NCBI GenBank assembly: GCA_964388085.1
Contig: CAYLZW010000065.1
Coordinates: 1-23,620 of the forward strand
DNA: 23,620 nt
Source of the DNA: CAYLZW01 sp964388085
GTDB lineage: Bacteria > Myxococcota > UBA727 > CAYLZW01
Direction: 5' to 3'
A program made the position numbers and the translations under genes. Each line of letters opens with the position of its first letter. The first letter of the stretch is position 1. The notes below the pieces were generated by a model, which saw only the letters and a list, made by a program, of their open reading frames with translations, had not been told where the DNA came from and did no database searches. Below, piece after piece: positions 1 through 8,045 of this stretch.

Positions 1-1290
1 GAGCGCATCGGCCGCATGATGGTCGAGCAGAAGCGCATCACCGACGAGCAGTACATCAAGGCCGCCACGGTGATGGTCGAGCGCGGCATCAAGCTCACCG
101 AGGCGCTCGTCGAGCTCGGCTTCATCGAGGGCGAGACGCTCGCGGTCGAGATGCGCAACCTGACGCGCGATCAGATCATCCACGGCTTCGAGCTGACGCA
201 GGGGCGCTTCACGACGGCGGAGGGCCAGCTGCCCGAGTCGAGCGTGTCGACGTTCGACTTCGGCCCGGGCGAGATCTACGTGCAGGGCTACCGGCAGTAC
301 GCGCCGAAGATCGAGATGCAGGCCACCTTCGAGAGCCTGCGCGACAAGTACCTGACCGCGAACGCGCGCCTCGCGGCCTTCCGCCCGAAGCTCGGCCTCG
401 GCGGCGAGGACGAGCGGCTGCTGCGCCTGCTCGGCGAGGCCTACACCCTCGAGGAGGCGGTGGACCGCGCGGAGATTACGCCCGACCACGCCGCCCGGCT
501 CATCGCCGCCCTGCAGGCGCTCGACCTCGTCGAGGAGTGGAGCCCCGGCGTCGAGCAGTTCCGCGCGCGCCTGCGCGCCGAGCGTCAGATGCACGCCGAG
601 CAGATCGCGAAGCTGCGCGAAGAGATGAGCCAGCGCGAGCAGCGCCTGTTCGAGGGCTTCGAGCGCGCGCTGGCGAAGATCGGCTCCGCCGTCGGCGACT
701 CGAAGGTCACCCTCGGCGATCACGTGGCCAAGGAGTCCGTCACCGTCGGCGCGCAGGGCGCGGCCTCGTCGGGCGGCGCGTCCGGCGGCGTGGCCTCGCT
801 GTTCAACGCGTCGTCGTCAGCGGCCTCGCCGCCTGGGGGCAAAGCAGCGGCCAGCAAGAGTGAGCCCGCCGCGGCCAAGGGCTCGAGCGGCTCGCCCTTC
901 TCGCTCGGCGCCAACGGCGCGAGCGCGGCGACGAACGGATCGTCGTCTGCCGGCGAGAAGACCGAGGCCGAGGTCCCGAAGAACCGCTTTGGCACCGTGC
1001 CGACGGGCAACACGCCGAGCGATCAGAAGTACCGCGAGGGGCTCGAGCAAGCGCAGAGCAGCCACCTCGACGAGGCCGAGGTCACCCTGCGCGAGGCCGT
1101 GCGCATGGACGCGTCCAAGCCCGAGTACCTGCTCTCGCTCGCGCGCGTGCTGCTCGCGAACCCTCGCTACGAGCGCGCGGGCACCTTGCCCGTGGTGCGC
1201 TCGCTGCTCGACCGCGCCGTGCAGATCGCGCCCGACAACGGCGACGTCAAAGACCTGCACAAGCAGGTCGTCTCGGAGATGGGCGGCTGA
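1..1290 (+). CDS. PATAN/DUF4388-like domain protein with C-terminal TPRs (5' end outside window)
   Basis: The frame is open from base 1, with Glu-Arg-Ile-Gly-Arg preceding the first Met at 16, so the true start lies left of the window. The first ~75 visible residues have the alternating helical pattern of PATAN/DUF4388 modules: a 'GRMMVEQKRI..EQ' helix, then 'G.KL.EALVELGFI', then a Gly-Arg-Phe turn. DUF4388 proteins are common in myxobacterial signalling and gliding-type systems. A charged coiled coil follows at about residues 180-225, then an Ala/Ser/Gly-rich linker (about 235-330), then about two TPR-like helix pairs at 340-420 (EAEVTLREAVRMDASKPEYL and a second copy around LLDRAVQIAPDN). 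The architecture suggests a cytoplasmic scaffold. Its partner is unknown. It converges on the PDZ gene with a 20-bp gap. The domain call is moderately secure; the cellular role is not. Confidence 0.75.
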   Translation, partial: ERIGRMMVEQKRITDEQYIKAATVMVERGIKLTEALVELGFIEGETLAVEMRNLTRDQIIHGFELTQGRFTTAEGQLPESSVSTFDFGPGEIYVQGYRQYAPKIEMQATFESLRDKYLTANARLAAFRPKLGLGGEDERLLRLLGEAYTLEEAVDRAEITPDHAARLIAALQALDLVEEWSPGVEQFRARLRAERQMHAEQIAKLREEMSQREQRLFEGFERALAKIGSAVGDSKVTLGDHVAKESVTVGAQGAASSGGASGGVASLFNASSSAASPPGGKAAASKSEPAAAKGSSGSPFSLGANGASAATNGSSSAGEKTEAEVPKNRFGTVPTGNTPSDQKYREGLEQAQSSHLDEAEVTLREAVRMDASKPEYLLSLARVLLANPRYERAGTLPVVRSLLDRAVQIAPDNGDVKDLHKQVVSEMGG

Positions 1291-1310
1291 GGGACGTCGA
1301 GCGCGGCGGC

Positions 1311-1718
1311 TCAGCGGTTATCGATGTGGCGGCGGGTGACGGTGAGCTCCTTGTTCCCGTCGCTCGTGCGCGCGAGCAGCTGCACCGAGGAGCCCGGCGT
1401 CCCGCGCAGGGCGTTCACGACCTCGGCGAGGCTCATGCCGCGCGCGGGGGCGCCCTCTACCTCGAGCACGACGTCGTTGGCGGAGAGCCCGGCCTTGGCG
1501 GCGGGTCCTTCGTCGAGCACGCGCACGACGCGAGCGCCGGCCGCCTCCATGGTGAGCTCGACGCCGATGCCGACGTAGCGCTCCGGGTTCGCCTCCATGG
1601 CGTTGCGTTGGCACGCGGCGGTGAGCGCGAGCAGCGCAGCGACGAGGAGGTACCCTTGGGCGAAGGGCCGTTGGGCGAACGGCCTTGGAGCGAAGGGCGC
1701 TTGAGCTTTGGGGGCCAT
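1311..1718 (-). CDS. PDZ-domain lipoprotein
   Basis: This 135-aa protein has a hydrophobic segment (residues 23-35) ending in a lipobox, Leu-Thr-Ala-Ala-Cys36, so it is probably lipidated and periplasmic. Residues about 45-130 form one PDZ domain: a YVGIGVEL carboxylate-binding-type loop, 'VVRVLDEGPAAKAGL' and 'NDVVLEVEGAP' are classic PDZ elements. No protease domain is attached, so it probably binds peptides or acts as an adaptor. The start is the ATG at 1718, because no other usable start precedes the signal peptide; the Shine-Dalgarno (GAGGGG) sits unusually close to it. Before the membrane segment lies a short Pro-Phe-Ala-Gln repeat encoded by 15-nt tandem units. It follows the aminotransferase gene by 111 bp on the same strand and may be read through from it. 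Confidence 0.8.
   Translation of the reverse strand: MAPKAQAPFAPRPFAQRPFAQGYLLVAALLALTAACQRNAMEANPERYVGIGVELTMEAAGARVVRVLDEGPAAKAGLSANDVVLEVEGAPARGMSLAEVVNALRGTPGSSVQLLARTSDGNKELTVTRRHIDNR
1653..1706 (-). repeat. 15-nt tandem repeat in the PDZ lipoprotein N-terminus
   Basis: Three full 15-nt units and a partial fourth encode AQAPF, APRPF, AQRPF and AQG (residues 5-22). The units keep the reading frame and end in CCC/CCG-TTC. They lie between the start codon and the lipoprotein signal core, giving an unusually long n-region. Confidence 0.7.
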
Positions 1719-1829
1719 CCCCTCGAAGCCTAAAGACTCCGGCCTCAGGCTCCAAATTCACGGCCCACCGCGGCGGAGCGGGCGCACCAGCACCCACACG
1801 TCGTCGTGACGGACGTCACGCGCGAACGC

Positions 1830-3044
1830 TCAGGAGAGCCCCTCCAGCCACTCGACGATGCGCCCGATGCCCTTCTCGAGCGTGGCCTCGCTCGACGCGT
1901 AGCTCAGCCGAAAGCCGCCGGGCGCGCCGAACGGGGTCCCCGGTACCACGGCCACGTGAGCCTCCGCCAAGAGCCGCGTGGACAGCGCCACGTCGTCGGG
2001 CACCTCGCTGCCGCCGTGCGCGCCCGGGAGCCGCGAGGAGACGTCACAGAAGCAATAGAAGGCGCCCTGGGGCGCGTGCACCCTGCCGCCCTCGACGCCC
2101 TGCAGGCGCTCGAGCATGAGCGCGCGGCGCTTCGTGAAGTCCTTGTGCATGTCCGCCACCGCCTGCTTCACCTCGGGCGGCTCCTCGAGCGCGTAGGCGG
2201 CCGCGGCCTGTGCGACCCCGGTCGGGCACGAGATGCGCTGCTGCTGCAAGAGCAACATGGCGTCGATGACGAGCTTCGGGCCCGCCGCGAGCCCGAGCCG
2301 CCAACCGGTCATGGCGTAGGCCTTGGCCACGCCGTCGAACACGAGGGTCCGGGCCTTGGCGTCGTCGCCGAACGCCGCCGGCGAGACGTGCTCGAAGCCG
2401 TCGTAGACGAGCTTGCCGTAGATCTCGTCGGACAGGACCCACACGTCGGTGCCCTCGAGCAGCGCCATCAGCTCACGCAGCACGCGCTCGGGGATGCCCG
2501 CCCCCGTCGGGTTGTTGGGCGAGTTCAGGATGACCGCCTTCGTCCTCGACGTCAGCGCCGCCTTGAGCTGCGCGGCGGTCGGGCAGAAGCCGTCCTCGAG
2601 CGTGGTCTCTACGATGACCGGCGTGCCGCCCGCGAGGCGCACGAGGTCCGGGTAGGTGACCCAGTAGGGCGAGAAGATGACGACCTCGTCGCCCTCCCCG
2701 ATGAGCGCGTCGAGGGCGAGCGAGAGGCCGCCCTTGGTGCCGATGGTGGAGATGACCTCGGTGTCGGCGTAGTCGACCTTCTGATCGCGCGCGAGCTTGG
2801 TGCGTATGGCCGCGACGAGCTCCGGCAGGCCGCGCGCGGGCGTGTAGTGGTGATAGAGGCCGTCCTCGAGCGCACGTCGAGCGGCGTCGAGGATGCAGTC
2901 GGGGGTCTTGAACTCGGGCTCGCCGGCGCTCAGGTTGGCGACGTCGACCCCCTGGCGCTTGAGCTCCCCCGCGCGCTTGCTCATCTCGAGGGTAGCGGAG
3001 GGCTTCACCGCGCTCATGCGCGTGCGGTTCAGAGTGAGCGACAT
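1830..3044 (-). CDS. Class I/II pyridoxal-phosphate aminotransferase (aspartate aminotransferase-like)
   Basis: This 404-aa protein is a fold-type I PLP aminotransferase of the Thermus-like aspartate aminotransferase subgroup, transferring amino groups between an amino acid (probably Asp or an aromatic one) and 2-oxoglutarate. Visible family motifs are 'NLSAGEPEFKTP' at the N-terminus, 'GTKGGLSLALDAL', 'FSPYWVTYPDL', NSPNNPTG (cofactor Asn), 'LSDEIYGKLVYDG' (Asp and Tyr contact PLP), the Schiff-base Lys in 'VAKAYAMTGWRLG', and the C-terminal substrate Arg in 'FRLSYASS'. The ATG at 3044 is chosen because AGGAG lies about 9 nt upstream and the protein then begins at the family's usual point. 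The frame continues upstream into coaD, but that extension is not family-like. It lies 43 bp downstream of coaD on the same strand. Exact substrate specificity cannot be fixed from sequence. Confidence 0.92.
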   Translation of the reverse strand: MSLTLNRTRMSAVKPSATLEMSKRAGELKRQGVDVANLSAGEPEFKTPDCILDAARRALEDGLYHHYTPARGLPELVAAIRTKLARDQKVDYADTEVISTIGTKGGLSLALDALIGEGDEVVIFSPYWVTYPDLVRLAGGTPVIVETTLEDGFCPTAAQLKAALTSRTKAVILNSPNNPTGAGIPERVLRELMALLEGTDVWVLSDEIYGKLVYDGFEHVSPAAFGDDAKARTLVFDGVAKAYAMTGWRLGLAAGPKLVIDAMLLLQQQRISCPTGVAQAAAAYALEEPPEVKQAVADMHKDFTKRRALMLERLQGVEGGRVHAPQGAFYCFCDVSSRLPGAHGGSEVPDDVALSTRLLAEAHVAVVPGTPFGAPGGFRLSYASSEATLEKGIGRIVEWLEGLS

Positions 3045-3087
3045 CTGCACGAGCTCCTGGTGCGAGCGGGTCGGCCCCGCAGAAGGG

Positions 3088-3567
3088 TCAGCCGAGCTTC
3101 TTCGCGAGCGCGGCGAGCACGGGTTTGGGTACCAGCTCACTGACGTCGCCGCCGTAGCTCGCGATCTCGCGCACGAGGTTCGACGAGAGGTAGAAGTGCT
3201 CTTCGCTCGTCATCATGAACACGGTCTCGACGTCGCTGGCGAGCTTGCGGTTCATGCTCGAGAGCTGAAACTCGTACTCGAAGTCGCTGACGGCGCGCAG
3301 GCCGCGCAGCAGCACGTTCACGCCCTTTCTGCGGCAGTAGTGCACGAGCAGCTCGTCGAACACGTCGAACTCGATGCCGGGCAGGTGACCGAGGCATTGC
3401 TTGGCGATCTCGAGCCGCTCGTCGAGCGTGAACATATGCGTCTTGTTGCGGTTGACCGCGACCGCGAGCACCACACGGTCGAACAGCTTCAGCCCGCGCT
3501 GCACGATGTCCATGTGTCCGAGGGTCATCGGATCGAAGCTGCCGGGATAGATCGCCGCGGTGGGCAT
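3088..3567 (-). CDS. coaD: Phosphopantetheine adenylyltransferase
   Basis: This 159-aa enzyme matches the usual CoaD length. It transfers AMP from ATP to 4'-phosphopantetheine, the penultimate step of coenzyme A synthesis, in the cytoplasm. The nucleotidyltransferase signature 'YPGSFDPMTLGHMDIV' with its TxGH motif is at the N-terminus. 'LLRGLRAVSDFEYEFQL' and the C-terminal 'YLSSNLVREIASYGGDVSELVP' are hallmark CoaD blocks. The ATG at 3567 is preferred because GAGG sits 5-6 nt upstream; an in-frame GTG two codons earlier (3573) is an alternative. It starts 13 nt after the rsmD stop. The rsmD-coaD pair is a very common bacterial arrangement. Confidence 0.97.
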   Translation of the reverse strand: MPTAAIYPGSFDPMTLGHMDIVQRGLKLFDRVVLAVAVNRNKTHMFTLDERLEIAKQCLGHLPGIEFDVFDELLVHYCRRKGVNVLLRGLRAVSDFEYEFQLSSMNRKLASDVETVFMMTSEEHFYLSSNLVREIASYGGDVSELVPKPVLAALAKKLG

Positions 3568-3580
3568 GAGCACCTCGCGT

Positions 3581-4144
3581 TCAGCGTCGCCACATCGTCA
3601 CGCGCGTCTGGCCATAGACTCTGTCACGGACGAGCGAAAGCCCCGGCGGGGGCGGATCCACCGCCTGTTTGTCGCGCTCGAGGACGAGCACCCCACCCTC
3701 GCGCAGCAGGCGCGCGAGCGCCGGCAACAGGGCCTCGAGCGGCTGCCGGTACGGCGGATCCACGAGCACGAGGTCGTAGCCCGCCTCGGGCAGGCGCGCG
3801 AGCGCGCGCGTGGCGTCGTCGACGATGACGTCGGCCTCGTCGGTCAGTCCGAGATCGATGAGGTTCCGCTTCAGCGTCGCCGAGACGCGTCGGTTCTGCT
3901 CCACGAAGGTGGTGCGCGCGGCGCCGCGGCTGAGCGCCTCGATGCCGAGCGCGCCGCTGCCGGCCCAGGGATCGAGCACCGTGATGCCGCCGAGGCCGCC
4001 CGCGAGCGTGCTCTCTAGGGACGAGAACAGCGCCTCACGCACGCGGTCGCTGGTCGGGCGCACGTGCCCGCGGTCGGCGTCGTCGGGCACGGCGAACAAG
4101 CGGCGCACGAGGCGCCCTCCCGTGACCCGCAGCGAGCCTGCCAT
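3581..4144 (-). CDS. rsmD: 16S rRNA (guanine(966)-N(2))-methyltransferase
   Basis: This 187-aa protein is RsmD, which methylates G966 of 16S rRNA using S-adenosylmethionine. The family N-terminus 'RPTSDRVREALFSSL' is present, then the SAM-binding motif 'LDPWAGSGALGIEALSRGA' (usually DLFAGSG; the W is a mild variant), an acidic 'FVEQN', and the catalytic DPPY motif of N2-guanine and N6-adenine methyltransferases. Its ATG overlaps the upstream gene's TGA by one base (TGATG), which suggests translational coupling. coaD follows immediately. Confidence 0.96.
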   Translation of the reverse strand: MAGSLRVTGGRLVRRLFAVPDDADRGHVRPTSDRVREALFSSLESTLAGGLGGITVLDPWAGSGALGIEALSRGAARTTFVEQNRRVSATLKRNLIDLGLTDEADVIVDDATRALARLPEAGYDLVLVDPPYRQPLEALLPALARLLREGGVLVLERDKQAVDPPPPGLSLVRDRVYGQTRVTMWRR

Positions 4145-5136
4145 CAGGGCTCCCCCGCGTACTCAGCGGCGTGCAAGAGCGCGTCCGCGAGCTCGTCGCC
4201 CACGCCCTCGGCGCCGAGCGCGCTGAGCGCGTCCTTCACCTCGGCGTAGACGAGCGCCTCCACGCGGACGCGCTCCCCGTCGTCGAGCTCGGCGAGCGTA
4301 TCGAGCCCGTTCATGAGCGCGGCCGACGCCCCTTGGCGCCGCACCGCGCGCAAGAGGAAGTCCCTCGGCCCCGGCGACAGCCCCCGCGCGATGCCTTTGA
4401 CGACGAACGCGTCGAGCGACACGCGGCAGGGGACGTCCTCGGGCACCGGCCCCTGCAGCGGGTCGACGACGAGCAGCGCGCCGCCGAGCTCGTCATCGGG
4501 CCCCGCGCCGCGCACGGCGGCGAAGCTCATGCCGGCCTCGTCGAGGGTGGCGAGCGTGAGCGCGGGTGCGTCGGCCGCAAAGAGCTCGAGCTCGAAGCCC
4601 ACGCCCGCGTCCGCGAACGGGCCGAGCAGCGCCGCCAGATCCTGGAGGTCGACGAGGCCGAGCTCGGCCGGTCGCAGCGCGATGCTCGGAAACCCCGCCT
4701 CCACCTCGGCCGCGATGGCGGACTGCAGGCGCTCGACCCCTTCGGGCGTCCCCGCGCTCTGTCCGCGCACGCGCCGCACGACGAAGAGCGGGCGATCGAA
4801 GCGGGCCTCTTCGGCGAGCGCGATGATGGCGTGCATGATGCGCGCGCGTGCGCCAGGGTCGTCGACGGAGAACGCGTCGGGGACGACGAGGGCGAGCGAG
4901 GCTCCCGCCCGGCGCGCGGCGCGAAGCGTGCCGAGCAGCGCGCAGGTGCCGGGCCAGGTGACCTCGACGAGGGGCCCGCTCAGCGATGGCGCGCACAGCG
5001 CCGCCAGGCTGCTCGACAAGAGCGGCACCGTCGGCTCCACGAGCGCACGACGTACGTTGCCCGGCACGAAGGCGAGCAGCCGGGCAGACCACAGGGCGCT
5101 CGGGTCGAGGGCGGAGGCCGACATCGAGCGCACCAT
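4144..5136 (-). CDS. Conserved hypothetical protein, possible alpha/beta-barrel
   Basis: I do not recognise this ~330-aa protein. It is Ala/Leu/Val/Asp-rich and soluble, with no signal peptide or metal motif. Alternating hydrophobic strands ('PLVEVTWPGT', 'ASLALVVPDAF', 'PLFVVRRVRG', 'SIALRPAELGL', 'VGFELELFAA', 'GGALLVVDPLQG') separated by helices resemble a TIM-barrel. The 'AIAAEVEAGFPSIALRPAEL' stretch recalls class II sugar-bisphosphate aldolase-like proteins, but catalytic residues cannot be assigned. The stop overlaps the rsmD start (TGATG), so it heads the rsmD-coaD cluster. Start is uncertain: ATG 5136 and ATG 5124 are both possible and neither has a strong ribosome site. The long upstream extension to 5235 would run into the divergent gene's leader and looks non-coding. 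Confidence 0.7.
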   Translation of the reverse strand: MVRSMSASALDPSALWSARLLAFVPGNVRRALVEPTVPLLSSSLAALCAPSLSGPLVEVTWPGTCALLGTLRAARRAGASLALVVPDAFSVDDPGARARIMHAIIALAEEARFDRPLFVVRRVRGQSAGTPEGVERLQSAIAAEVEAGFPSIALRPAELGLVDLQDLAALLGPFADAGVGFELELFAADAPALTLATLDEAGMSFAAVRGAGPDDELGGALLVVDPLQGPVPEDVPCRVSLDAFVVKGIARGLSPGPRDFLLRAVRRQGASAALMNGLDTLAELDDGERVRVEALVYAEVKDALSALGAEGVGDELADALLHAAEYAGEP

Positions 5137-5221
5137 AGCGCGTCCGTCGCCATGGACGCGGCGGCCCGCCACTCCTACAGTTCGCTCTCCGAGAGCCCCC
5201 TCGAGGCAGGAGCGCTGTCTG
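5137..5221. promoter_or_regulatory. Divergent intergenic region
   Basis: This 85-bp gap separates the minus-strand rsmD-coaD cluster from the plus-strand membrane protein, so promoters for both directions should lie here or just inside the genes. I see no convincing -35/-10 pair. The only clear signal is AGGAG upstream of the ATG at 5222. Confidence 0.35.
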
Positions 5222-5521
5222 ATGTTCGGTCCCACGGGCGTGGTCGCCTACATCGTCACGGTGCACCCCGGCATCCTCAGCGCCGCCGCGGTGGGCGCCG
5301 CCCTCTGCACCGTGGCGCTCGTGCTGCTGCTGACGGCCGCCGGCGCGAAGCACCGCGTCGTGCTCGCGCTGTGCTTCTTCGTCGGCGCGACCCTGACCGG
5401 CCACTTCCTGTTGTCTCGCCTGGCGGATGTCCAGCCCGTGCAGGTCGACACCGTCAGCATCGGCGGCGACGACCTGCGCCCGGCCGAGGGAGCGCGGCCG
5501 AGCCCCCCGCCGCTCAAGTGA
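5222..5521 (+). CDS. Small two-helix membrane protein
   Basis: This 99-aa protein has two hydrophobic segments, residues about 10-38 (centred on 'AALCTVALVLLLTAAG') and about 42-62 (centred on 'VVLALCFFVGATLTG'). A soluble tail of about 35 residues ending in Pro-Pro-Pro-Leu-Lys follows. It is probably an inner-membrane protein with both ends on the same side. The ATG at 5222 has an AGGAG site about 11 nt upstream. The open frame extends further left but only as a shadow of the opposite-strand gene. Its last 8 nt overlap the end of the convergent LEA lipoprotein gene. No family is recognised. Confidence 0.7.
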   Translation: MFGPTGVVAYIVTVHPGILSAAAVGAALCTVALVLLLTAAGAKHRVVLALCFFVGATLTGHFLLSRLADVQPVQVDTVSIGGDDLRPAEGARPSPPPLK

Positions 5522-6356
5522 GCTTGATCTTCCCCGAGGCGTCGAAGGGCAGGTTCAAGATGCCCGCGTCGAGCTTCGCGTCGAGCGCCCAGCGCAGCGT
5601 CGGCTCCGACGCCAATGACGCCAACGTCAGCCCGGCGTCCAGGAGCCCGAAGGTGAAGTCGAGCGGGATGTCGCGCGTCTGCCCCGCCCTTAGCCTCATG
5701 CCCGCGACGGCCTCGTTCTTCAGCACGCTGCGGCCGTTCAGCTTGAAATTGAACTTGAAGCCGTCGAGCGGCAGATCGAAGCGGTTCGTGTTCTTCACGC
5801 TCGTGGTGACGCGCATGCCGAGGCCGCCCGGCCCGATGGAGGTGAAGCGCACGTTGCGCACGTCGAAGCGCGGGATCTTCGGCACCGGGAATTTGCCCTC
5901 GAACGTCACCGGCACGGAGACCTTGCCGAGCTCCGGCACGCGAAACTTGAACGCGGTGTCGATGCCGTAGTCCGCTTCGCTGAGCTTCAGCAGCTTCAGG
6001 ATGGCGCGGCTGGTCTCGCCGAGGGCGAACTCGACCGGGAAGCGCAGCGTCGACTTGCCCTTGGCCTTGAGCTTCATGTCCTCGTCGACGTTGCCGCGCG
6101 CGAGCTGATCGCCCTCGACGCGCAGCGCGTAACCGAGGCCGGCGAGCTGCAGCCCGATGGGGTTCGGGTTCGTGATCGCGGTGTGAAACATCATCGTGAC
6201 GCGATCGAGCGTGGCCTCCTTCATCTCCATCTTCGTGATGCGCACGTCGGGCTCGCGGAGCCCCGTGCGCAAGAGGTTCAGGAGCGTCTGACAGCCGCCG
6301 AGGGGCGCGGCGGCGAGCAGCACGGCGGAGTTACGGAGCAGCGTACGACGTTGCAT
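5514..6356 (-). CDS. LEA type 2 (LEA14/WHy-like) lipoprotein
   Basis: This 280-aa protein begins 'MQRRTLLRNSAVLL' and has a lipobox Leu-Gly-Gly-Cys22. It is therefore a lipoprotein, and the Arg-Arg pair followed by Thr-Leu-Leu leaves Tat export possible. The mature part carries two LEA14/WHy-type beta-sandwich repeats, seen in 'MMFHTAITNPNPIGLQLAGL' (about 55-75) and 'MRVTTSVKNTNRFDLPLDGF' (about 185-205): each has the Asn-Pro/Asn-Thr-Asn turn and the 'LPLxGFxFxFKLNG' strand pairing typical of the fold. LEA type 2 proteins are linked to desiccation and stress protection; here the site of action would be a membrane surface. The ATG at 6356 has AAGGTG about 5 nt upstream. Its start overlaps the end of the amidotransferase gene by 26 nt. 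Confidence 0.85.
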   Translation of the reverse strand: MQRRTLLRNSAVLLAAAPLGGCQTLLNLLRTGLREPDVRITKMEMKEATLDRVTMMFHTAITNPNPIGLQLAGLGYALRVEGDQLARGNVDEDMKLKAKGKSTLRFPVEFALGETSRAILKLLKLSEADYGIDTAFKFRVPELGKVSVPVTFEGKFPVPKIPRFDVRNVRFTSIGPGGLGMRVTTSVKNTNRFDLPLDGFKFNFKLNGRSVLKNEAVAGMRLRAGQTRDIPLDFTFGLLDAGLTLASLASEPTLRWALDAKLDAGILNLPFDASGKIKLT

Positions 6357-6999
6357 GAGGCACCTTTGGCCCGATGGCCCCGGGCGGCGGGACGCCGCCG
6401 GGACGATAGCGACGGGAAGCGGGAGGGAGCCCGGCGCGAGAGAGCGCTCGGGCGAGCACGTCGAGCCCACCGGACGTGCCGATGGACTCGGGGTGGAACT
6501 GCACGGCGAACACCGGCTGCTCGACGAGGGTCCGGGACATGGCCATGGCCTGGCCGTGCTCGTCGCGCGCGTCGACGTGAAAGCCAGCGGGCGCGCGCGT
6601 GACGACGAGCGAGTGATACCGCATGACCCACAGCGGCGACGGCAGACCCTCGAACAGCCCCTCGCCGTCATGCGTCACGGCCGAGCGCTCCCCGTGCAAC
6701 GGACGAAGCGCGCGCGCCACCTCGCCGCCGTGCGCCAGCGCCAGCGCCTGCATGCCGAGGCACACGCCGAGCAGCGGGATCTCCCCGCTGAGCTCGCGGC
6801 AGGTCTCGACCAGCGCCGGCAGGTCGCCGGGTCCTCGGGGCCCGGGGCCGATGCACACGAGGCGCGGCGACAACGAGCGCACGTGCGCGGCGCTGATGTC
6901 GCCGGCCGCGACGACGTGCACGCGCGCGCCGAGCTCGCGAAACGCTTGCTCGAGGTTGAACGTGAAGCTGTCGCGGCTATCGAGCAACGCCACGTCCAC
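6331..6999 (-). CDS. Class I glutamine amidotransferase (PabA/TrpG type)
   Basis: This 222-aa protein is a triad glutamine amidotransferase like component II of anthranilate or aminodeoxychorismate synthase. It opens 'DVALLDSRDSFTFNL', the standard PabA/TrpG start. It has 'CIGPGPRGPGD', the nucleophile elbow GVCLGMQ (Cys80), and the His/Glu pair in 'VQFHPES' (His169, Glu171). I chose the GTG at 6999 because GGGGAGG lies 5 nt upstream and the family start falls exactly there. An ATG at 7083 would add 28 poorly conserved residues and also has a weaker AAGG. No chorismate-binding partner (pabB/trpE) is next to it, so the acceptor substrate is unresolved. The C-terminal ~25 residues (Pro/Gly/Arg-rich) extend past the usual family end and overlap the LEA gene start by 26 nt. 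Confidence 0.88.
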   Translation of the reverse strand: MDVALLDSRDSFTFNLEQAFRELGARVHVVAAGDISAAHVRSLSPRLVCIGPGPRGPGDLPALVETCRELSGEIPLLGVCLGMQALALAHGGEVARALRPLHGERSAVTHDGEGLFEGLPSPLWVMRYHSLVVTRAPAGFHVDARDEHGQAMAMSRTLVEQPVFAVQFHPESIGTSGGLDVLARALSRAGLPPASRRYRPGGVPPPGAIGPKVPHATSYAAP

Positions 7000-7202
7000 C
7001 CGCGCCTCCCCTGCCAGACGGCTTCGACGAGCGGCGGCGGCTCGATCTTCGCTCGCTGGGATCATCCGAGGCCCGGTCGTCATGCAGCGCACCTTGCCCC
7101 CTCCGCGGCATCCCGTTCAAGGCCCCGCCTGTTTGCGCCTTGGCCACAAGACGCGGTAGCTCCGCTGCACCCCCTACCGTGTCGCGTCGACAAGGAGCCC
7201 CC
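7000..7202. promoter_or_regulatory. Divergent intergenic region
   Basis: This spacer lies between the divergent amidotransferase and MaoC genes. If the amidotransferase starts at 7083 the spacer shrinks to 119 bp. It should hold promoters for both directions. I see no convincing sigma-70 boxes, operator or RNA gene. The AAGGAG at about 7191-7196 is the MaoC ribosome site. Confidence 0.3.
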
Positions 7203-8045
7203 ATGCCGCTCAACAAGGACCTCGTCGGCAAGCGCTACGAGCAACAGGAAGCGTTCGAGGTGAGCGCGTCGGGCGCGCGCGACTACGCAGCGGCCACCGA
7301 CGCGAACATCGCCGCCTATGAAGGCGAACAGGCGGTGGCGCCGCCCATGTTCGGCGTCGCGTACTCGTTCGGCGCCCTGACGGCGCCCATCCTCGACGGA
7401 GATCTCGGCGCCGAGCTCATGCGGCTCGTACACGGGGAGCAGGACATGCGCTTTGTGCGCAGCGTGCGACCGGGTGACGTCATCCGCTCCACATCGACCA
7501 TCGAGCGCATCGAGGAGAAGTCGTCGGGCGAGCTGCTGGTGGTCGGCATCGAGAGCGTGAACCAGCGCGGCGAGCCCGTGCTGCGCACCTCGAGCGGGCT
7601 GTTCATCCGCGGTTCGCGGCGGGGCGGCAAGCGTCGCGATGACGCCGGGGAGCAGGCCGCGGCGGACCCCTTCGCCGCCGCGCCGCCGCTGTTCACCGCG
7701 CAGCAGACCGTCAGCCCCGACCAGAGCCTGCGCTACGCGGAGGCCTCCGGCGACCGAAACCCCATCCATGTCGACGACGAGGTCGCGAAGATGGCGGGCC
7801 TGCCGGGCGTCATCCTGCACGGGTTGTGTACCATGGCCTTCGTGCACAACGCGCTCGTCCGCCACCATGACGGAGACCCGTCGCGCGTCGCGCGCCTCTC
7901 GGTGCGTTTCTCGAAGCCCGTGTTGATGAACGATGTGCTGACCCTCGCCGTGCGCGGCCCGAAGGAGGGCCCGCTCGCGCTGCAGGTGGAGAACGATCGC
8001 GGCGAGCGCGTGATCGCGAGCGGCGTCGCGGAGCTGCGCGATTGA
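7203..8045 (+). CDS. MaoC-like double-hotdog (R)-enoyl-CoA hydratase
   Basis: This 280-aa protein has two hotdog domains. Residues about 1-135 resemble the degenerate MaoC N-terminal domain. Residues about 155-280 carry the hydratase-2 motif 'YAEASGDRNPIHVDDEVAKM', followed by 'LPGVILHGLCTMAF'; Asp and His of the D-x-N-P-I-H stretch are the expected catalytic pair. Enzymes of this type hydrate trans-2-enoyl-CoA to (R)-3-hydroxyacyl-CoA in fatty acid turnover or polyhydroxyalkanoate supply. The ATG at 7203 follows AAGGAG with 6-nt spacing. Its TGA overlaps the next gene's TTG start by 4 nt. The nearby acyl-CoA dehydrogenase/hydratase gene at 8957-11014 fits an acyl-CoA context, though it is on the opposite strand. 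Confidence 0.9.
   Translation: MPLNKDLVGKRYEQQEAFEVSASGARDYAAATDANIAAYEGEQAVAPPMFGVAYSFGALTAPILDGDLGAELMRLVHGEQDMRFVRSVRPGDVIRSTSTIERIEEKSSGELLVVGIESVNQRGEPVLRTSSGLFIRGSRRGGKRRDDAGEQAAADPFAAAPPLFTAQQTVSPDQSLRYAEASGDRNPIHVDDEVAKMAGLPGVILHGLCTMAFVHNALVRHHDGDPSRVARLSVRFSKPVLMNDVLTLAVRGPKEGPLALQVENDRGERVIASGVAELRD

Noticed and set aside
1806..3143. 445-aa plus-strand open frame over the aminotransferase
   Set aside because: The opposite strand carries an unmistakable aminotransferase; this frame has shadow composition and no motif.
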